DNA of 64,000 bases from Devosia sp. GTDB lineage: Bacteria; Pseudomonadota; Alphaproteobacteria; Rhizobiales; Devosiaceae. Of the stretch, positions 18,199 through 27,321 are shown one piece after another (position 1 is the first letter of the stretch; each line of letters starts with the position of its first letter). The position numbers were made by a program, and so were the translations under genes. The notes below the pieces were generated by a model. That model was not told the DNA's origin. It searched no databases and saw only the letters and a list, made by a program, of their open reading frames with translations. The stretch covers positions 1-64,000 of the forward strand of contig NZ_JAGIAW010000009.1 of assembly GCF_017744655.1 (NCBI RefSeq). The letters are read 5' to 3'.

Positions 18199-18251
18199 TT
18201 CGTCCTTGGGCGGCAGAAAACTTCCGCAGGGCGCTGCGCTTGAAAGAGGTC

Positions 18252-18279
18252 GGGCGCGCCACGGGGAGGCGGCGCGCCC
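18252..18279 (-). terminator. Intercistronic hairpin after the solute-binding protein gene
   Basis: A perfect 9-bp stem, GGGCGCGCC / GGCGCGCCC, with a 10-nt loop and no T-tract. It is in the same relative position as the hairpin at 7754-7775 in the first importer. Probable differential-expression or mRNA-stability element. Confidence 0.5.
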
Positions 18280-18297
18280 GGAGGTCCTGGGAGGACT

Positions 18298-19623
18298 TTA
18301 GGTGATAACGGTATAACCCTGCTCGCTGGCATAGGTGACCATGGCTTCCTGCGTGCGATCGAGCGCATCTGCGAGCGTGCCATTGCCGGCAACGGCGGCG
18401 CCGACATTTTCCTGCAGGGCGCTGGTGAACACGTCATGGAAGGGCGAGAACTGGTAGCCCGGGATGACGTGCTCGGCGGCTTCCGCGAAGACTTCGTTGA
18501 CCGCCTGGCCGCCGTAGAACTCGGAGGGCGTGCCCATCAGATCCTTGTCGGCCAGCAGCTCCTTGCGCACGGGGAACAGGAACTGGTCGGTATTGTAGAG
18601 ACGGGTCGCCTCGCCATCGGTGGCCATGAACGTTGCGAATAGCGCCGCTTCTTCCGGATGCGCCGTCGGCTTGATGACGCTGAAGGTCGAGCCACCCCAG
18701 TTGGAGGTGGCGAACTCGCCTTCCTTCCACTGCGGCAACTGGCCGGCGCGCCACTTGCCGACGCTCTGGTTGGCCACATTGGTGAGCTGCACCGGGCTCC
18801 AGGCCGCGGCGATCCAGCTTGCAATGGTGCCATTGTCGAAGGCGGTGAACCATTCCGGCGTCCAGTTGGGCGTCAGGTCGACGGCCTTGGCATCGAGCAG
18901 GTCCTGCCAATAGGCAGCCCAGGCCTTGGCCGGCTCATCGTTGATGCGGATGGTCATGTCGGTGCCATTGAGCGCGAAGGGCTTGTTACCCGCCTGCCAG
19001 AGCACGCCGATCATCCAGCCACCATTGTTGGCGCCGAAATTGGTGAGGAATTTGCCCGGATTGTCGACGGCATATTTTTTGGCGAGTTCAGCAAAGCCGG
19101 CCCAGGTGCCCGGAACTTCGGCGGCACCGGCAGCTTCGAACAGATCGGCGCGGTAGAGCAGACCCATCGGACCGGAATCCCATGGCATGGCATAGACGCC
19201 ACCGGCAGCATCGCTCACCGATTCCCAGGACCAATCAACGAACTGATCCTTGACGTCATTAGCACCATAGGGCGTCAGGTCGAGGAGCGCATCGACGGCG
19301 CGGAACGAAGGCAAGCGCTGGAATTCGGCCTGGACCACGTCGGGAAACCCCGAGCCGGCGCGCAGGGCGGCACGCAGCTTGGTGTTCTGGTCTTCGCCGC
19401 CGATGCTTTCCAGCGTCACCTTGATATGGGGATATTTCTCCATGAACAGGGCCACCTGATTTTCGGTGCGCGGCGTCCACGCCCAGAAGGTCAGGTTGAC
19501 GGTTTCCTGCGCTTGGGCAATGCCCGGCAGGCTGGCGAAAGCGGGCGTAGCAAGCCCGGCAGCAGCGGCTTTCAGAAAGCCGCGCCGGCCCAGGCGGAAA
19601 TCGGGCTTAGTAAAATTGGTCAT
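18298..19623 (-). CDS. Extracellular solute-binding protein of second CUT1 importer
   Basis: A 441-residue binding protein. The N-terminus LGRRGFLKAAAAGLATP is a twin-arginine signal, with cleavage near ASLPGIAQAQ. The mature part begins ETVNLTFWAWTPRTENQV, and later blocks such as FPDVVQAEFQRLPSF are typical of sugar-binding proteins of this family. It is divergent from a LacI gene across a region with repeated TTGCGCAA-type elements, so it is probably repressed by that LacI. Confidence 0.92.
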   Translation of the reverse strand: MTNFTKPDFRLGRRGFLKAAAAGLATPAFASLPGIAQAQETVNLTFWAWTPRTENQVALFMEKYPHIKVTLESIGGEDQNTKLRAALRAGSGFPDVVQAEFQRLPSFRAVDALLDLTPYGANDVKDQFVDWSWESVSDAAGGVYAMPWDSGPMGLLYRADLFEAAGAAEVPGTWAGFAELAKKYAVDNPGKFLTNFGANNGGWMIGVLWQAGNKPFALNGTDMTIRINDEPAKAWAAYWQDLLDAKAVDLTPNWTPEWFTAFDNGTIASWIAAAWSPVQLTNVANQSVGKWRAGQLPQWKEGEFATSNWGGSTFSVIKPTAHPEEAALFATFMATDGEATRLYNTDQFLFPVRKELLADKDLMGTPSEFYGGQAVNEVFAEAAEHVIPGYQFSPFHDVFTSALQENVGAAVAGNGTLADALDRTQEAMVTYASEQGYTVIT

Positions 19624-19753
19624 TCGGTCCTCCCCGAAAATGCATCCACTCGACCCCAGCGCGTTCGGGCGTCCCGCCCCTTTTTGACCGCGTGGGAACG
19701 ACAGGCCGCGTTGACTGCGCCCGGCCTGCGGCGTCGAGATAGCCGTAAAGCAT

Positions 19754-19798
19754 CATACGCAAATTTCCGTGTCAATGCGCAAATTGCTCTTTGCGCAA
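19754..19798. promoter_or_regulatory. Cluster of LacI operator-like elements, upstream set
   Basis: Three related elements in 45 bp: TACGCAAATTT (19756-19766), ATGCGCAAATTG (19775-19786) and the perfect 8-bp palindrome TTGCGCAA (19791-19798). They sit between the divergent solute-binding protein and LacI genes. The same core recurs, inverted, after the lacI gene. LacI proteins bind CG-centred palindromes, so this is a reasonable operator array. Confidence 0.55.
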
Positions 19799-19873
19799 AA
19801 CATTTGTTGCGGTTGCTTGCCAGGGGTTGCGCAGCTATGGTCCGCAAAAGTCCCGGCGGAGCGCTCTAAATCT

Positions 19874-20881
19874 ATGGCAAGGTCAGCAAATCAGGTCGAA
19901 CTGGCGCGGATTGCAGGGGTCTCCGTCAGCACGGTCTCCCGGGCCTTGTCCAATTCCAGGGGCATAAGCGCAGAATTGCGCACGCAAATCCTGCAGCTTG
20001 CAGACCAAATGGGCTATCGCAGCCGCGGCAGCAGCGAGCCGGAAAGCCGGACGATTCGCATGTATGTCACCACTAATGCCGCAACTGGTGGGCTTGCGAC
20101 CTTCTACAATGTGCTTATCGACGCCATGCAAACGGCCGCTCGAGAGGCCGAGCTCACTCTCGAAATTCGCCTGAGCCACGACAAGGCGCTCGATCTCGCC
20201 CGTCTCGAGCGCGATGCCGGCCCAGACCCGGTAGCCGTGACGCTGGTCATGGGCATCGACCCGCCCGACGAAGTGCTGTCGCAATTCGGCCCTTCGCGGC
20301 CGCTGATCCTCGTCAACGCCTTCGACCCGCTGATGCGGTTCGATTGCGTCGCGCCCAATAATTACTACGGCGCCTATTGGGCGACGCGCCGACTGTTGGA
20401 GGCCGGACATCGGTCGCTGCTGCATGTGCGGGATCAACATCGGTGGACGACAACCCAGCGCGAGCGGGGCTTTCTAGCTGCTGTGGACGATACTGAAGGC
20501 GCCAAAGGAAGGGTTGTGGATATCCGCCTCGGCGATGACGAACTCCACACCGCAATAGCCGAACGCCAGGCCGGCACCGCCGATTGGACCGGCATTTTCT
20601 GCGTGCACGATATGGCCGCAGTCCGGGTTGTGCACGCCCTCGAAGCCGCGCATTTCCGCATCCCGCAGGACGTTTCCGTGGTAGGCTTCGATGACCTGCC
20701 GGCGGCCTCTCTGATGACCCCCAAACTCTCCACCATGCAGGTGGATTGCGTCGCCATGGGACAGGAAGCAATTGCCCTGGTTCTACGCCGTCTGGGCCAG
20801 CCCAATGCAAGGCCAATCCAGGTGGAAAGTGCCGTCACCTCCACCGAAGGCGGCACAATTGCGAAAATTTCCGCAACTTAA
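19874..20881 (+). CDS. LacI-family transcriptional repressor
   Basis: A 335-residue regulator. The helix-turn-helix NQVELARIAGVSVSTVSRALSNSRGIS (about 5-31) is followed by a periplasmic-binding-protein-like sensor domain. Late blocks such as DVSVVGFDDLPAASLMTPKLSTM (about 265-287) are standard for the family. I chose the ATG at 19874, which puts the helix-turn-helix at the usual place; the longer in-frame ORF from 19769 would run through the operator cluster. It probably controls the divergent importer and the downstream dehydrogenase operon. Confidence 0.93.
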   Translation: MARSANQVELARIAGVSVSTVSRALSNSRGISAELRTQILQLADQMGYRSRGSSEPESRTIRMYVTTNAATGGLATFYNVLIDAMQTAAREAELTLEIRLSHDKALDLARLERDAGPDPVAVTLVMGIDPPDEVLSQFGPSRPLILVNAFDPLMRFDCVAPNNYYGAYWATRRLLEAGHRSLLHVRDQHRWTTTQRERGFLAAVDDTEGAKGRVVDIRLGDDELHTAIAERQAGTADWTGIFCVHDMAAVRVVHALEAAHFRIPQDVSVVGFDDLPAASLMTPKLSTMQVDCVAMGQEAIALVLRRLGQPNARPIQVESAVTSTEGGTIAKISAT

Positions 20882-20883
20882 GA

Positions 20884-20925
20884 AATTTGCGTAACACACT
20901 TGCGAATTTGCGTAACGCATGCAAT
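20884..20925. promoter_or_regulatory. LacI operator-like elements, downstream set
   Basis: AATTTGCGTAACAC (20884-20897) and AATTTGCGTAACGCATGC (20905-20922). The second contains the perfect odd palindrome TGCGT-A-ACGCA. They lie right after the lacI stop and before the 2-hydroxyacid dehydrogenase gene. The sequence is the inverted form of the elements at 19754-19798. Confidence 0.55.
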
Positions 20926-20972
20926 AGGCTCCTCGAGGGTGCGAAAAGCACCAGTATGACCGAGGACGCGAC

Positions 20973-22007
20973 ATGCACGAGGCACGCAACAGGACCGGCG
21001 GCAAACCGATACTGGCCTTTGCCCACGATCCCTCGTTGACGCGCGGGGTCTATTCCGACGCCGCTCTCGCGCGGCTCAGCGCCTTTTGCGACATTCCTAA
21101 CCCCCGGCCGGTTCGCAGCTTCGAAGAAGCAGAAAGCAGGGAGCTTTTGTCCAAGGTCAATATCCTCGCTACCGGCTGGGGCTGTCCGCGACTGGACCTT
21201 GCAGCGCTGCGCGCCATGCCCAAACTCACCATGGTGGCGCATGGCGCCGGCACGGTGAAAAGCTTCGTCTCGCCCGCCATCTACGAAGCCGGTATTGCCG
21301 TGACCAATGCAGTCGCTGCTAACGCCGTTCCGGTGGCCGAATTTACGCTGGCCTGCATTCTGCTGGCCAATAAGCGCGTGCTTTTCCTGCGCGATCTCTA
21401 TCGCGAAACGCGCCAAGGCCTGCAGCGCCATCCGGTCATGGAATCCTCCCTCGGCAATTACCGCAAGACGATCGGTATTGTCGGGGCCTCCCATATTGGC
21501 CGGCTGGTTCTCGACCTGTTGCGCCCCTTCGATTTCGCCGTGCTGCTCGCCGATCCCTATCTCTCGCCCGACGTAGCCAAGGACTTGGGTGCAAAACTCG
21601 TGTCCCTTGATGACCTCCTCGCGCAAAGCGATGTGGTTTCGTTGCACGCTCCGGCCCTCGCAAGCACCCGCCATATGATCGATGCCAGACGTCTGGCTCT
21701 GCTCGGCGATGGCACGACCTTCATCAATACGGCGCGCGGCAGCCTCGTCGACCAGGACGCACTTACTGCGGAGCTGGTATCGCGGCGCATCGATGCCGTT
21801 ATCGACGTCACCGAGCCCGAAGTCCTGCCCGCGGCCTCGCCGCTTTACGATCTGCCCAATGTGCTGCTGACGCCACATATTGCTGGCGCAGTCGGCATGG
21901 AACGCGAACGGCTGGGAGATATGGCGGTCGACGAGATCGAGCGCTTCGTGACCGGCCAGCCGCTGCGCCACGCGATCGATCCGGCCCTGCTCGAAAAAAT
22001 TGCCTAG
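20973..22007 (+). CDS. D-isomer-specific 2-hydroxyacid dehydrogenase
   Basis: A 344-residue NAD-dependent dehydrogenase. The Rossmann motif IGIVGASHIGRLVLDLL (about 166-182) carries GxSHIG instead of the usual GxGxxG. Catalytic residues are seen in NTARGSLVDQDAL (Arg about 252), in a Glu of the DVTEPE segment (about 281), and in His of LTPHIAGAV (about 300). It reduces a 2-keto acid to a D-2-hydroxy acid or the reverse. It leads an operon with an aldehyde dehydrogenase and an ATPase, consistent with oxidation of a sugar acid or polyol brought in by the divergent importer. Confidence 0.92.
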   Translation: MHEARNRTGGKPILAFAHDPSLTRGVYSDAALARLSAFCDIPNPRPVRSFEEAESRELLSKVNILATGWGCPRLDLAALRAMPKLTMVAHGAGTVKSFVSPAIYEAGIAVTNAVAANAVPVAEFTLACILLANKRVLFLRDLYRETRQGLQRHPVMESSLGNYRKTIGIVGASHIGRLVLDLLRPFDFAVLLADPYLSPDVAKDLGAKLVSLDDLLAQSDVVSLHAPALASTRHMIDARRLALLGDGTTFINTARGSLVDQDALTAELVSRRIDAVIDVTEPEVLPAASPLYDLPNVLLTPHIAGAVGMERERLGDMAVDEIERFVTGQPLRHAIDPALLEKIA

Positions 22008-22024
22008 ATTAAAGGGAGTTGCTC

Positions 22025-23548
22025 ATGTCCAGCCAGAGGACCGCCTTCGTCGAACCGCGTCGTGAAGATGCCCGCTTCACCCAGAAGCGGCGCTACCAGA
22101 TGCTGATCGACGGCAAATCCGTGGAGGCGGAGAGCGGAGAAACCATTACCCGCGAAAGCCCGGCCTATGCCGATCTCGTGGTTTCGGAAATTCCCAGGGC
22201 AACGAAAGGCGATGCCGAGCGCGCCATTCTCGCGGCACGGCACGCCTTCGATGAGGGTCCGTGGCCACGCATGTCAGGCAGCGAACGCAGCCGCATCCTG
22301 GCGCGGGTTGGCGAAGCCATCTACGAACACCGCGAAGAGCTGGCAGTGATCGAATGCCTCGAAGTGGGCAAGACCATCCGCCAGGCGCGCGGCGAAATGG
22401 GCGCTTCGGCCGAATTCTGGCGCTATGCCGCCGGCCACGCTCAGGGCCTGACGGGCGAAACGCACAATAGTCTCGGCGACAATGCCATCGGCCTGATGCT
22501 GCGCGAGCCTGTCGGCGTCGTCGGCATCATCACGCCGTGGAATTTCCCGCTGCTGATCGGTTCGGAACGTGTGCCGTGGGCTCTTGGCGCCGGCTGCACC
22601 GTGGTCGTCAAGCCAAGCGAATTCACCTCCGGCTCCACCATCCGCATGGCCGAACTGGCGCGCGATTGCGGCTTGCCCGATGGCGTCTTCAACGTCATCA
22701 CCGGCTATGGCGACCCGGTGGGCCAGCTTCTTGCCGAACACCCGGCGACCGACTTCCTGTCCTTTACCGGCTCCTTCCGCGTCGGCCAGATCGTGGGTGG
22801 CCTCGCAGCCTCCAATATCAAGCGCGTCGGGCTCGAACTCGGCGGCAAAGGCCCGCAGATCATTTTCGCCGATAGCGACCTTGAAGCGGCGTCCGACGCC
22901 GTCGCCCGCTCGATTTTCGGCGTGGGCGGCCAGGCCTGCATTGCCGGCAGCCGTCTGATCGTTGAAGCACCGGCCCGCGAGGAAATGCTCGAGCGCCTCA
23001 CCAAAATCGCCGACAAGGTCGTGATCGGCGACCCGCTCGACGAAAACGTGCATGTCGGCTCGCTCATTCACCGGCCGCACCTGGAAAAGGTTGAGTCCTA
23101 CGTCAATGCCGGGCGCAAGGCTGGGGCTCGCCTCGTCACCGGCGGCGAGCGGCTGAGCAATGTCGGCAACTATTACGCGCCCACGATATTCGACGCGGTC
23201 GACACCGATATGAGCATTGCCCGCGACGAGATTTTCGGACCGGTGCTTGCGACCTTCAGCTTCGAGACACCGGAACAGGCGGTCGCGCTCGCCAATGACA
23301 CCCAATACGGCCTTTCGGCCGGCATCTGGAGCCGCGACATCACCAAGGCGATGCGCACTATCCGCCAGGTCCGCGCGGGACGCACCTGGATCAATTCAGC
23401 CGGTGGCGGCGCCCCGGAAATGGGCATTGGCGGCTTCAAGCAGAGCGGGATCGGCCGCGAAATGGGTCACTACGGCTTTGACGAATACAGCACCTTCAAG
23501 AACGTGTTCATGGGGCTCAACCCCGTCAGCACGCCGTGGGTGGAATAA
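22025..23548 (+). CDS. NAD(P)-dependent aldehyde dehydrogenase
   Basis: A 507-residue class I/II-like aldehyde dehydrogenase. It shows the substrate/cofactor segment [21 protein letters not shown], the Lys-Pro motif VVKPSEFT, the base Glu in LELGGKGPQ and the catalytic Cys in [11 protein letters not shown]. The ATG at 22025 follows AAAGGGAG; the in-frame TTG six bases earlier is less likely. It starts 17 bp after the 2-hydroxyacid dehydrogenase stop. Together they suggest successive oxidation of an aldehyde and a hydroxy acid; the substrate is unknown. Confidence 0.92.
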   Translation: MSSQRTAFVEPRREDARFTQKRRYQMLIDGKSVEAESGETITRESPAYADLVVSEIPRATKGDAERAILAARHAFDEGPWPRMSGSERSRILARVGEAIYEHREELAVIECLEVGKTIRQARGEMGASAEFWRYAAGHAQGLTGETHNSLGDNAIGLMLREPVGVVGIITPWNFPLLIGSERVPWALGAGCTVVVKPSEFTSGSTIRMAELARDCGLPDGVFNVITGYGDPVGQLLAEHPATDFLSFTGSFRVGQIVGGLAASNIKRVGLELGGKGPQIIFADSDLEAASDAVARSIFGVGGQACIAGSRLIVEAPAREEMLERLTKIADKVVIGDPLDENVHVGSLIHRPHLEKVESYVNAGRKAGARLVTGGERLSNVGNYYAPTIFDAVDTDMSIARDEIFGPVLATFSFETPEQAVALANDTQYGLSAGIWSRDITKAMRTIRQVRAGRTWINSAGGGAPEMGIGGFKQSGIGREMGHYGFDEYSTFKNVFMGLNPVSTPWVE

Positions 23549-23559
23549 GGGAGGACTGC

Positions 23560-24639
23560 ATGGGTTGGGTTGAACTGAATGGCGTCCGCAAGGTTTTTGG
23601 CGGCGTCGAAGTCATTCACGGCGTAGATCTGAATATTGCCGAGGGCGAATTTGTCGCCCTGGTTGGCCCTTCGGGCTGCGGCAAGTCCACGCTGCTGCGC
23701 ATGATCGCGGGACTGGAGGAAGTCACGGGCGGAGAAATCTCCATCGGCGGCGAAGTGGTCAATGACCTCAGCCCGCGCGACCGCAACATCGCCATGGTGT
23801 TCCAGTCCTATGCACTCTACCCGCATATGACCGTGGCCGAGAATATGGGGTTCAACCTCAAGCTCTCGGGCATGAGCAAAGCCCAGCAGAAGCCGCTGAT
23901 CGACGAGGCGGCGCGCATGCTTGACCTCACCGCGCTTCTCGACCGCCGGCCGGCCCAGCTCTCCGGCGGCCAGCGCCAGCGTGTCGCCATGGGACGCGCC
24001 GTGGTGCGCGATCCCTCCGTCTTCCTCTTCGATGAGCCGCTGTCCAATCTCGACGCAAAACTGCGCGTGCAGATGCGCGCCGAGATCAAGATGCTGCACA
24101 AGAAGGTTGGCCGGACCGCGATCTATGTCACCCACGACCAGATCGAAGCCATGACACTGGCCGATCGCGTCGTGGTGCTCAATGGCGGCAAGATCGAGCA
24201 GGAAGGCTCGCCCATGGAGCTCTATCTGCGTCCCGCCAATACGTTCGTTGCTGGTTTCATCGGCTCACCGGCGATGAACCTGCTCGACGCCACCGCGCGC
24301 CGTTCCGGCGAAACCTTCACTGCCGTCATGTCCGATGGCGACGCCTTGCCATTGCCTGCCGGCCTCGCAGTGACGGATGGCCAGGCCATCAAGGTCGGGC
24401 TGCGCCCCGAACACCTCAACCCTGCCGGCACCGGCGGCGGTTCGCTGGCCGGTGCCGTGGTGCTGACCGAGTTGACGGGTGCACAGGCACACATCGTCTT
24501 CCGCTATGTCGGGCACGAACTCACCGCCGTCATCGACAGCATGCAAGCTCCCGAACCAGACGGCAATTTTACGGCCCGTATTGCCGCGGACCAGATCCAT
24601 GTCTTTGACGGTGCTTCAGGCCGCAGCCTGCGAGCCTGA
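23560..24639 (+). CDS. ABC importer ATPase, MalK/UgpC type
   Basis: A 359-residue ATPase. Walker A is [11 protein letters not shown] (about 37-47), then the Q-loop [18 protein letters not shown], signature [14 protein letters not shown], Walker [16 protein letters not shown] and switch His in [11 protein letters not shown]-terminal TOBE-type domain covers about 240-355. The ATG at 23560 has an AGGGAGG site. It is the only ATPase linked to the importer at 16396-19623 and ends the divergent operon. Confidence 0.93.
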   Translation: MGWVELNGVRKVFGGVEVIHGVDLNIAEGEFVALVGPSGCGKSTLLRMIAGLEEVTGGEISIGGEVVNDLSPRDRNIAMVFQSYALYPHMTVAENMGFNLKLSGMSKAQQKPLIDEAARMLDLTALLDRRPAQLSGGQRQRVAMGRAVVRDPSVFLFDEPLSNLDAKLRVQMRAEIKMLHKKVGRTAIYVTHDQIEAMTLADRVVVLNGGKIEQEGSPMELYLRPANTFVAGFIGSPAMNLLDATARRSGETFTAVMSDGDALPLPAGLAVTDGQAIKVGLRPEHLNPAGTGGGSLAGAVVLTELTGAQAHIVFRYVGHELTAVIDSMQAPEPDGNFTARIAADQIHVFDGASGRSLRA

Positions 24640-24661
24640 TCGAAAGACCACTCGAAAAGCG

Positions 24662-24693
24662 ATGCGGAGCAGCGCCAAGGCGCCGCTCCGCAT
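24662..24693. terminator. Strong bidirectional hairpin between convergent genes
   Basis: A 15-bp stem, ATGCGGAGCAGCGCC / GGCGCCGCTCCGCAT with one mismatch, lies between the ATPase gene and the NDH-2-like gene. It is one of the most stable hairpins in the window. T-tracts are absent, but the location fits a shared transcription barrier. Confidence 0.7.
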
Positions 24694-24702
24694 GCAATAG
24701 TC

Positions 24703-25962
24703 TTACCGGAGACGCCCCGACAGATTGGGCAAGGCCGGCGGATGCTCAGGCGCCTGGGCGGCACGGCCGTTCGCGGCGCCCCATACGTTTCGGGACAGGT
24801 GTGAAAGCACCGAGAGGGCCCCGCGACGCGACGGCATGAACCAGGCAAAGAACAGGACGCGGATCACCCAGGCCAGACGACCGGTGAACTGCAGCCCCCA
24901 AAGCTCGGTGACGCCACGCTGGCCGGCAAGGCCTGCGGCCTGCCCAAGTCCGCGGAAATTGAAGCCCTTGACCGACTGACCCTTGATGGTGCGGGCAATG
25001 TTGCGTCCCACGCAATCGCCCTGCTTCATCGCCCAAAGGGCGTTGGCCGGGCAGGGCTCGCCGGTGCCAGGATGCGCCACGGAAGCGATATCGCCGGCAA
25101 CCCAGATATTGTGGTTTCCGCGGACGCGCAGATCGTCATCGGCGATGATCTGGCCAGCCTCGTTGCGCGGCAGGGATTCCGTGCCAGGCAGGACGCGGAA
25201 GCTCACACCGGCGGCCACCACGGAAAGATCGGAGGCAATCGTCCTGCCGTCGGCGAGCTCGACATGGTCCTTGTCTATCCGCGACACCCGTACGCCCTGA
25301 TGGAGCTGCACGCCCTGGCCAACCAACTGGCGCGTGGCCGTCTCGGCGATATGGTTGAAGTTGGGACGCAGCGAGGGCAGAAGCGCTTCGCTCGACGAGA
25401 CCAAGTGCACATTGACCTTGCCCGAACCGGCTCGACCATAGCGCGCGGCGAGAGCCGAAGCGGTTTCGACACCGGCAAGGCCACCGCCGACCACGACCAC
25501 ATTGCGCGTTCCCTGCGCCGTCGCGTCGCGGCTTTCGAGTTCGCCCACGAGCTTCTGCATGTCGCGCGAATTCTTCACGCACCAGCCGTTCTCGGCCAAT
25601 CCGGGAATGCGATCGAACGGATCGATGGAGCCAGCGGCGATCACGAGATGCTCGAAACGGATCTCGCGCTTGCTGCCTTCGCTTTCGACGGTCAGCGACT
25701 GGCCCGGCAGGTCGGCCGAAACGACTTCGCCCTGCATAAAGCTATTGCCCAGGATGGGTTCGAGCGGGGTCAGCGTGCTGCCCACGGCCAGGTCGCCGGA
25801 CAGCACTTCGCCCGTCCAGCCATGATAGGTGTGGTGCCGGTCGCGCGAGACCAGGGTCAGTTCGACCTCGCCGCGCGCGAGCTGGGCACCGAGGCGCGAA
25901 CGCAGAACCGAAAAGGCATGGAGGCCAGCATAGCCGCCACCCAGGATGACTATGCGGCGCAT
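24703..25962 (-). CDS. FAD/NAD(P)-dependent oxidoreductase, type II NADH dehydrogenase-like
   Basis: A 419-residue flavoprotein. The N-terminal FAD motif RRIVILGGGYAGLHAF is at about 2-17. The NAD(P)-binding motif NVVVVGGGLAGVETA lies near 155-170, and IWVAGDIASVAHP near 285-297 contacts FAD. A hydrophobic stretch LAWVIRVLFFAWFM near 367-380 could attach it to the membrane, as in NDH-2 enzymes. Its start overlaps the 3' end of the preceding acyl-ACP-reductase-like gene by 13 bp, so the pair is translationally coupled. Quinone or another acceptor is possible. Confidence 0.85.
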   Translation of the reverse strand: MRRIVILGGGYAGLHAFSVLRSRLGAQLARGEVELTLVSRDRHHTYHGWTGEVLSGDLAVGSTLTPLEPILGNSFMQGEVVSADLPGQSLTVESEGSKREIRFEHLVIAAGSIDPFDRIPGLAENGWCVKNSRDMQKLVGELESRDATAQGTRNVVVVGGGLAGVETASALAARYGRAGSGKVNVHLVSSSEALLPSLRPNFNHIAETATRQLVGQGVQLHQGVRVSRIDKDHVELADGRTIASDLSVVAAGVSFRVLPGTESLPRNEAGQIIADDDLRVRGNHNIWVAGDIASVAHPGTGEPCPANALWAMKQGDCVGRNIARTIKGQSVKGFNFRGLGQAAGLAGQRGVTELWGLQFTGRLAWVIRVLFFAWFMPSRRGALSVLSHLSRNVWGAANGRAAQAPEHPPALPNLSGRLR

Positions 25963-27035
25963 GTGACCTGTTCCTCTGCCGGTGCGAATGTTCTGGACGG
26001 TACGCCCTCGACCAGCTTCCCGAATGAGCGGAACGGCGCGAGGTGGAAGCCGAGGTCCTCGTGTTCTTTCGCAAGCTTCAGGATGTACTCGGCCTGATCG
26101 ACCTGAGCGTCGCCCATGCAGAAATGCCCGTGGTGACCGGAAAGGGCGAGCAGCATGGTTTCGGCAAGGCAGGCATAGGCCAGCTTGGGCGCCAGTGCGA
26201 TCGAACCGCGCAGATCAAAGCCCGGAATTTCAACGAGGCCACCGTCCACGATCAGCACGTCCGGACGCTCGGTCAGCAAGCGTTCGTCGGTGTTGCGCGG
26301 CACAGTGTCGTCGAGCACGATGGCATTGCGCTTGAGATGCTCGCTGCGCAGCAGGGCATCGGGAGAAGAGGTCAGCAACACGACGAGGTCGGCCTTGGCG
26401 ACATCGGCCATGTCCGTGCTGACGCTGGCTTCGACACCGTCACGGCGCACATCGGCAGCCAGCGCCTCAAGACGCTTCTCGTTGCGCGCAACCAGCAGGA
26501 GGCGGCCCGGATGCTGGCGGGCATAGAGCCGGGTCAGGCATGAACCAACGCTGCCCGTAGCACCGACAATGGCGATCAGGGGATCATGACCGAGCGAGCC
26601 CAGGAGTTTTTCGATGGCCTGCAAAGTCATCGCGGCGGTAAAGGCATTGCCGTTGGTCACGCCGATATCCTGGCGCTTGGCAAAGGCCCGGCCGCCCACG
26701 GAGGCCGGCGCGGTCAGCGCGCCAAGACCCACGACGGAGGCGCCAAGATCGCGCGCCTTGTCGATCGCTGCAGAAATACGGCCCTGCACCTGCGACCGGG
26801 GCAGTGTCAGCAACTGGGTTGGCGTAAGGGGAACAGTGATGATCCGGCCGACAACTTTGCCAGGCAGATCAACCCGAGACATCTTGCCGGTGACCATCGG
26901 CGGAACCGGGAGATGCTTTAGAGCACTTCTCCAAATGACTTCGGGAACCAGAGAGAACGGCTTACCGAACAATATCCCCATATCTGCCCGCAGCGTATTT
27001 CTCGGGTGCACCAAGAACGCAAACTCAGACTGCAT
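25950..27035 (-). CDS. Relative of cyanobacterial long-chain acyl-ACP reductase (AAR-like)
   Basis: A 361-residue protein whose order of motifs matches cyanobacterial AAR. FAFLVHPRN opens it; GNAFTAA (about 129-135) matches the GNTHTAY block; the nucleotide-binding motif IVGATGSVGS is at about 157-166; VDGGLVEIPGFDL corresponds to the NGGVVEH region. YACLAETMLLALSG (about 287-300) corresponds to FACFAEAMLLEFEG, and Cys289 falls on the active-site Cys that forms the acyl-enzyme. AAR reduces acyl-ACP to fatty aldehyde with NADPH. No aldehyde deformylating oxygenase gene is visible. Reductase activity is inferred; a divergent substrate is possible. Confidence 0.7.
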   Translation of the reverse strand: MQSEFAFLVHPRNTLRADMGILFGKPFSLVPEVIWRSALKHLPVPPMVTGKMSRVDLPGKVVGRIITVPLTPTQLLTLPRSQVQGRISAAIDKARDLGASVVGLGALTAPASVGGRAFAKRQDIGVTNGNAFTAAMTLQAIEKLLGSLGHDPLIAIVGATGSVGSCLTRLYARQHPGRLLLVARNEKRLEALAADVRRDGVEASVSTDMADVAKADLVVLLTSSPDALLRSEHLKRNAIVLDDTVPRNTDERLLTERPDVLIVDGGLVEIPGFDLRGSIALAPKLAYACLAETMLLALSGHHGHFCMGDAQVDQAEYILKLAKEHEDLGFHLAPFRSFGKLVEGVPSRTFAPAEEQVTCAA

Positions 27036-27096
27036 AACAACCCCGCCATGGTTGCGCCGCTACTGGCGACGCCGCAGAAAGGGTTTTAGCACAATT

Positions 27097-27112
27097 TTAA
27101 GAAAAGTTTAAC
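27097..27112 (+). promoter_or_regulatory. CtrA box 1 (TTAA-N7-TTAAC)
   Basis: TTAAGAAAAGTTTAAC is a perfect match to the full CtrA recognition site of Alphaproteobacteria. It lies 62 bp upstream of the AAR-like start (minus strand) and about 210 bp upstream of the EAL gene. Confidence 0.75.
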
Positions 27113-27128
27113 GAACTGTTCAGAGACT

Positions 27129-27144
27129 TTAAGACTTAGTTAAC
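27129..27144 (+). promoter_or_regulatory. CtrA box 2 (TTAA-N7-TTAAC)
   Basis: TTAAGACTTAGTTAAC is a second perfect full site, 32 bp from the first (about three helical turns). Two tandem full sites in one intergenic region are very unlikely by chance in a GC-rich genome. Confidence 0.75.
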
Positions 27145-27321
27145 GCGACCCGTTCAAATGCATGAAAACATGGCAACACACGTTTAAGCCTTTGCCTCTA
27201 TGATGCTATTTTGGAGTATCTCCGTAGCGCCTAGCGTCAGGCCTGTTGCGAATGGCAGGGGGTTCCTGCTTCTCGCCTGAAAATTCGAGGCCTCGCTGCG
27301 GCTGGGAAGCAGGGGTTGGTC

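Noticed and set aside
18658..19869. A 403-codon plus-strand frame over the solute-binding protein
   Set aside because: Shadow frame without motifs; the binding protein on the other strand has a signal peptide and family blocks.
19769..19873. N-terminal extension of the LacI protein
   Set aside because: It would place the helix-turn-helix 40 residues in and would be encoded by the operator cluster; the ATG at 19874 gives the standard LacI start.
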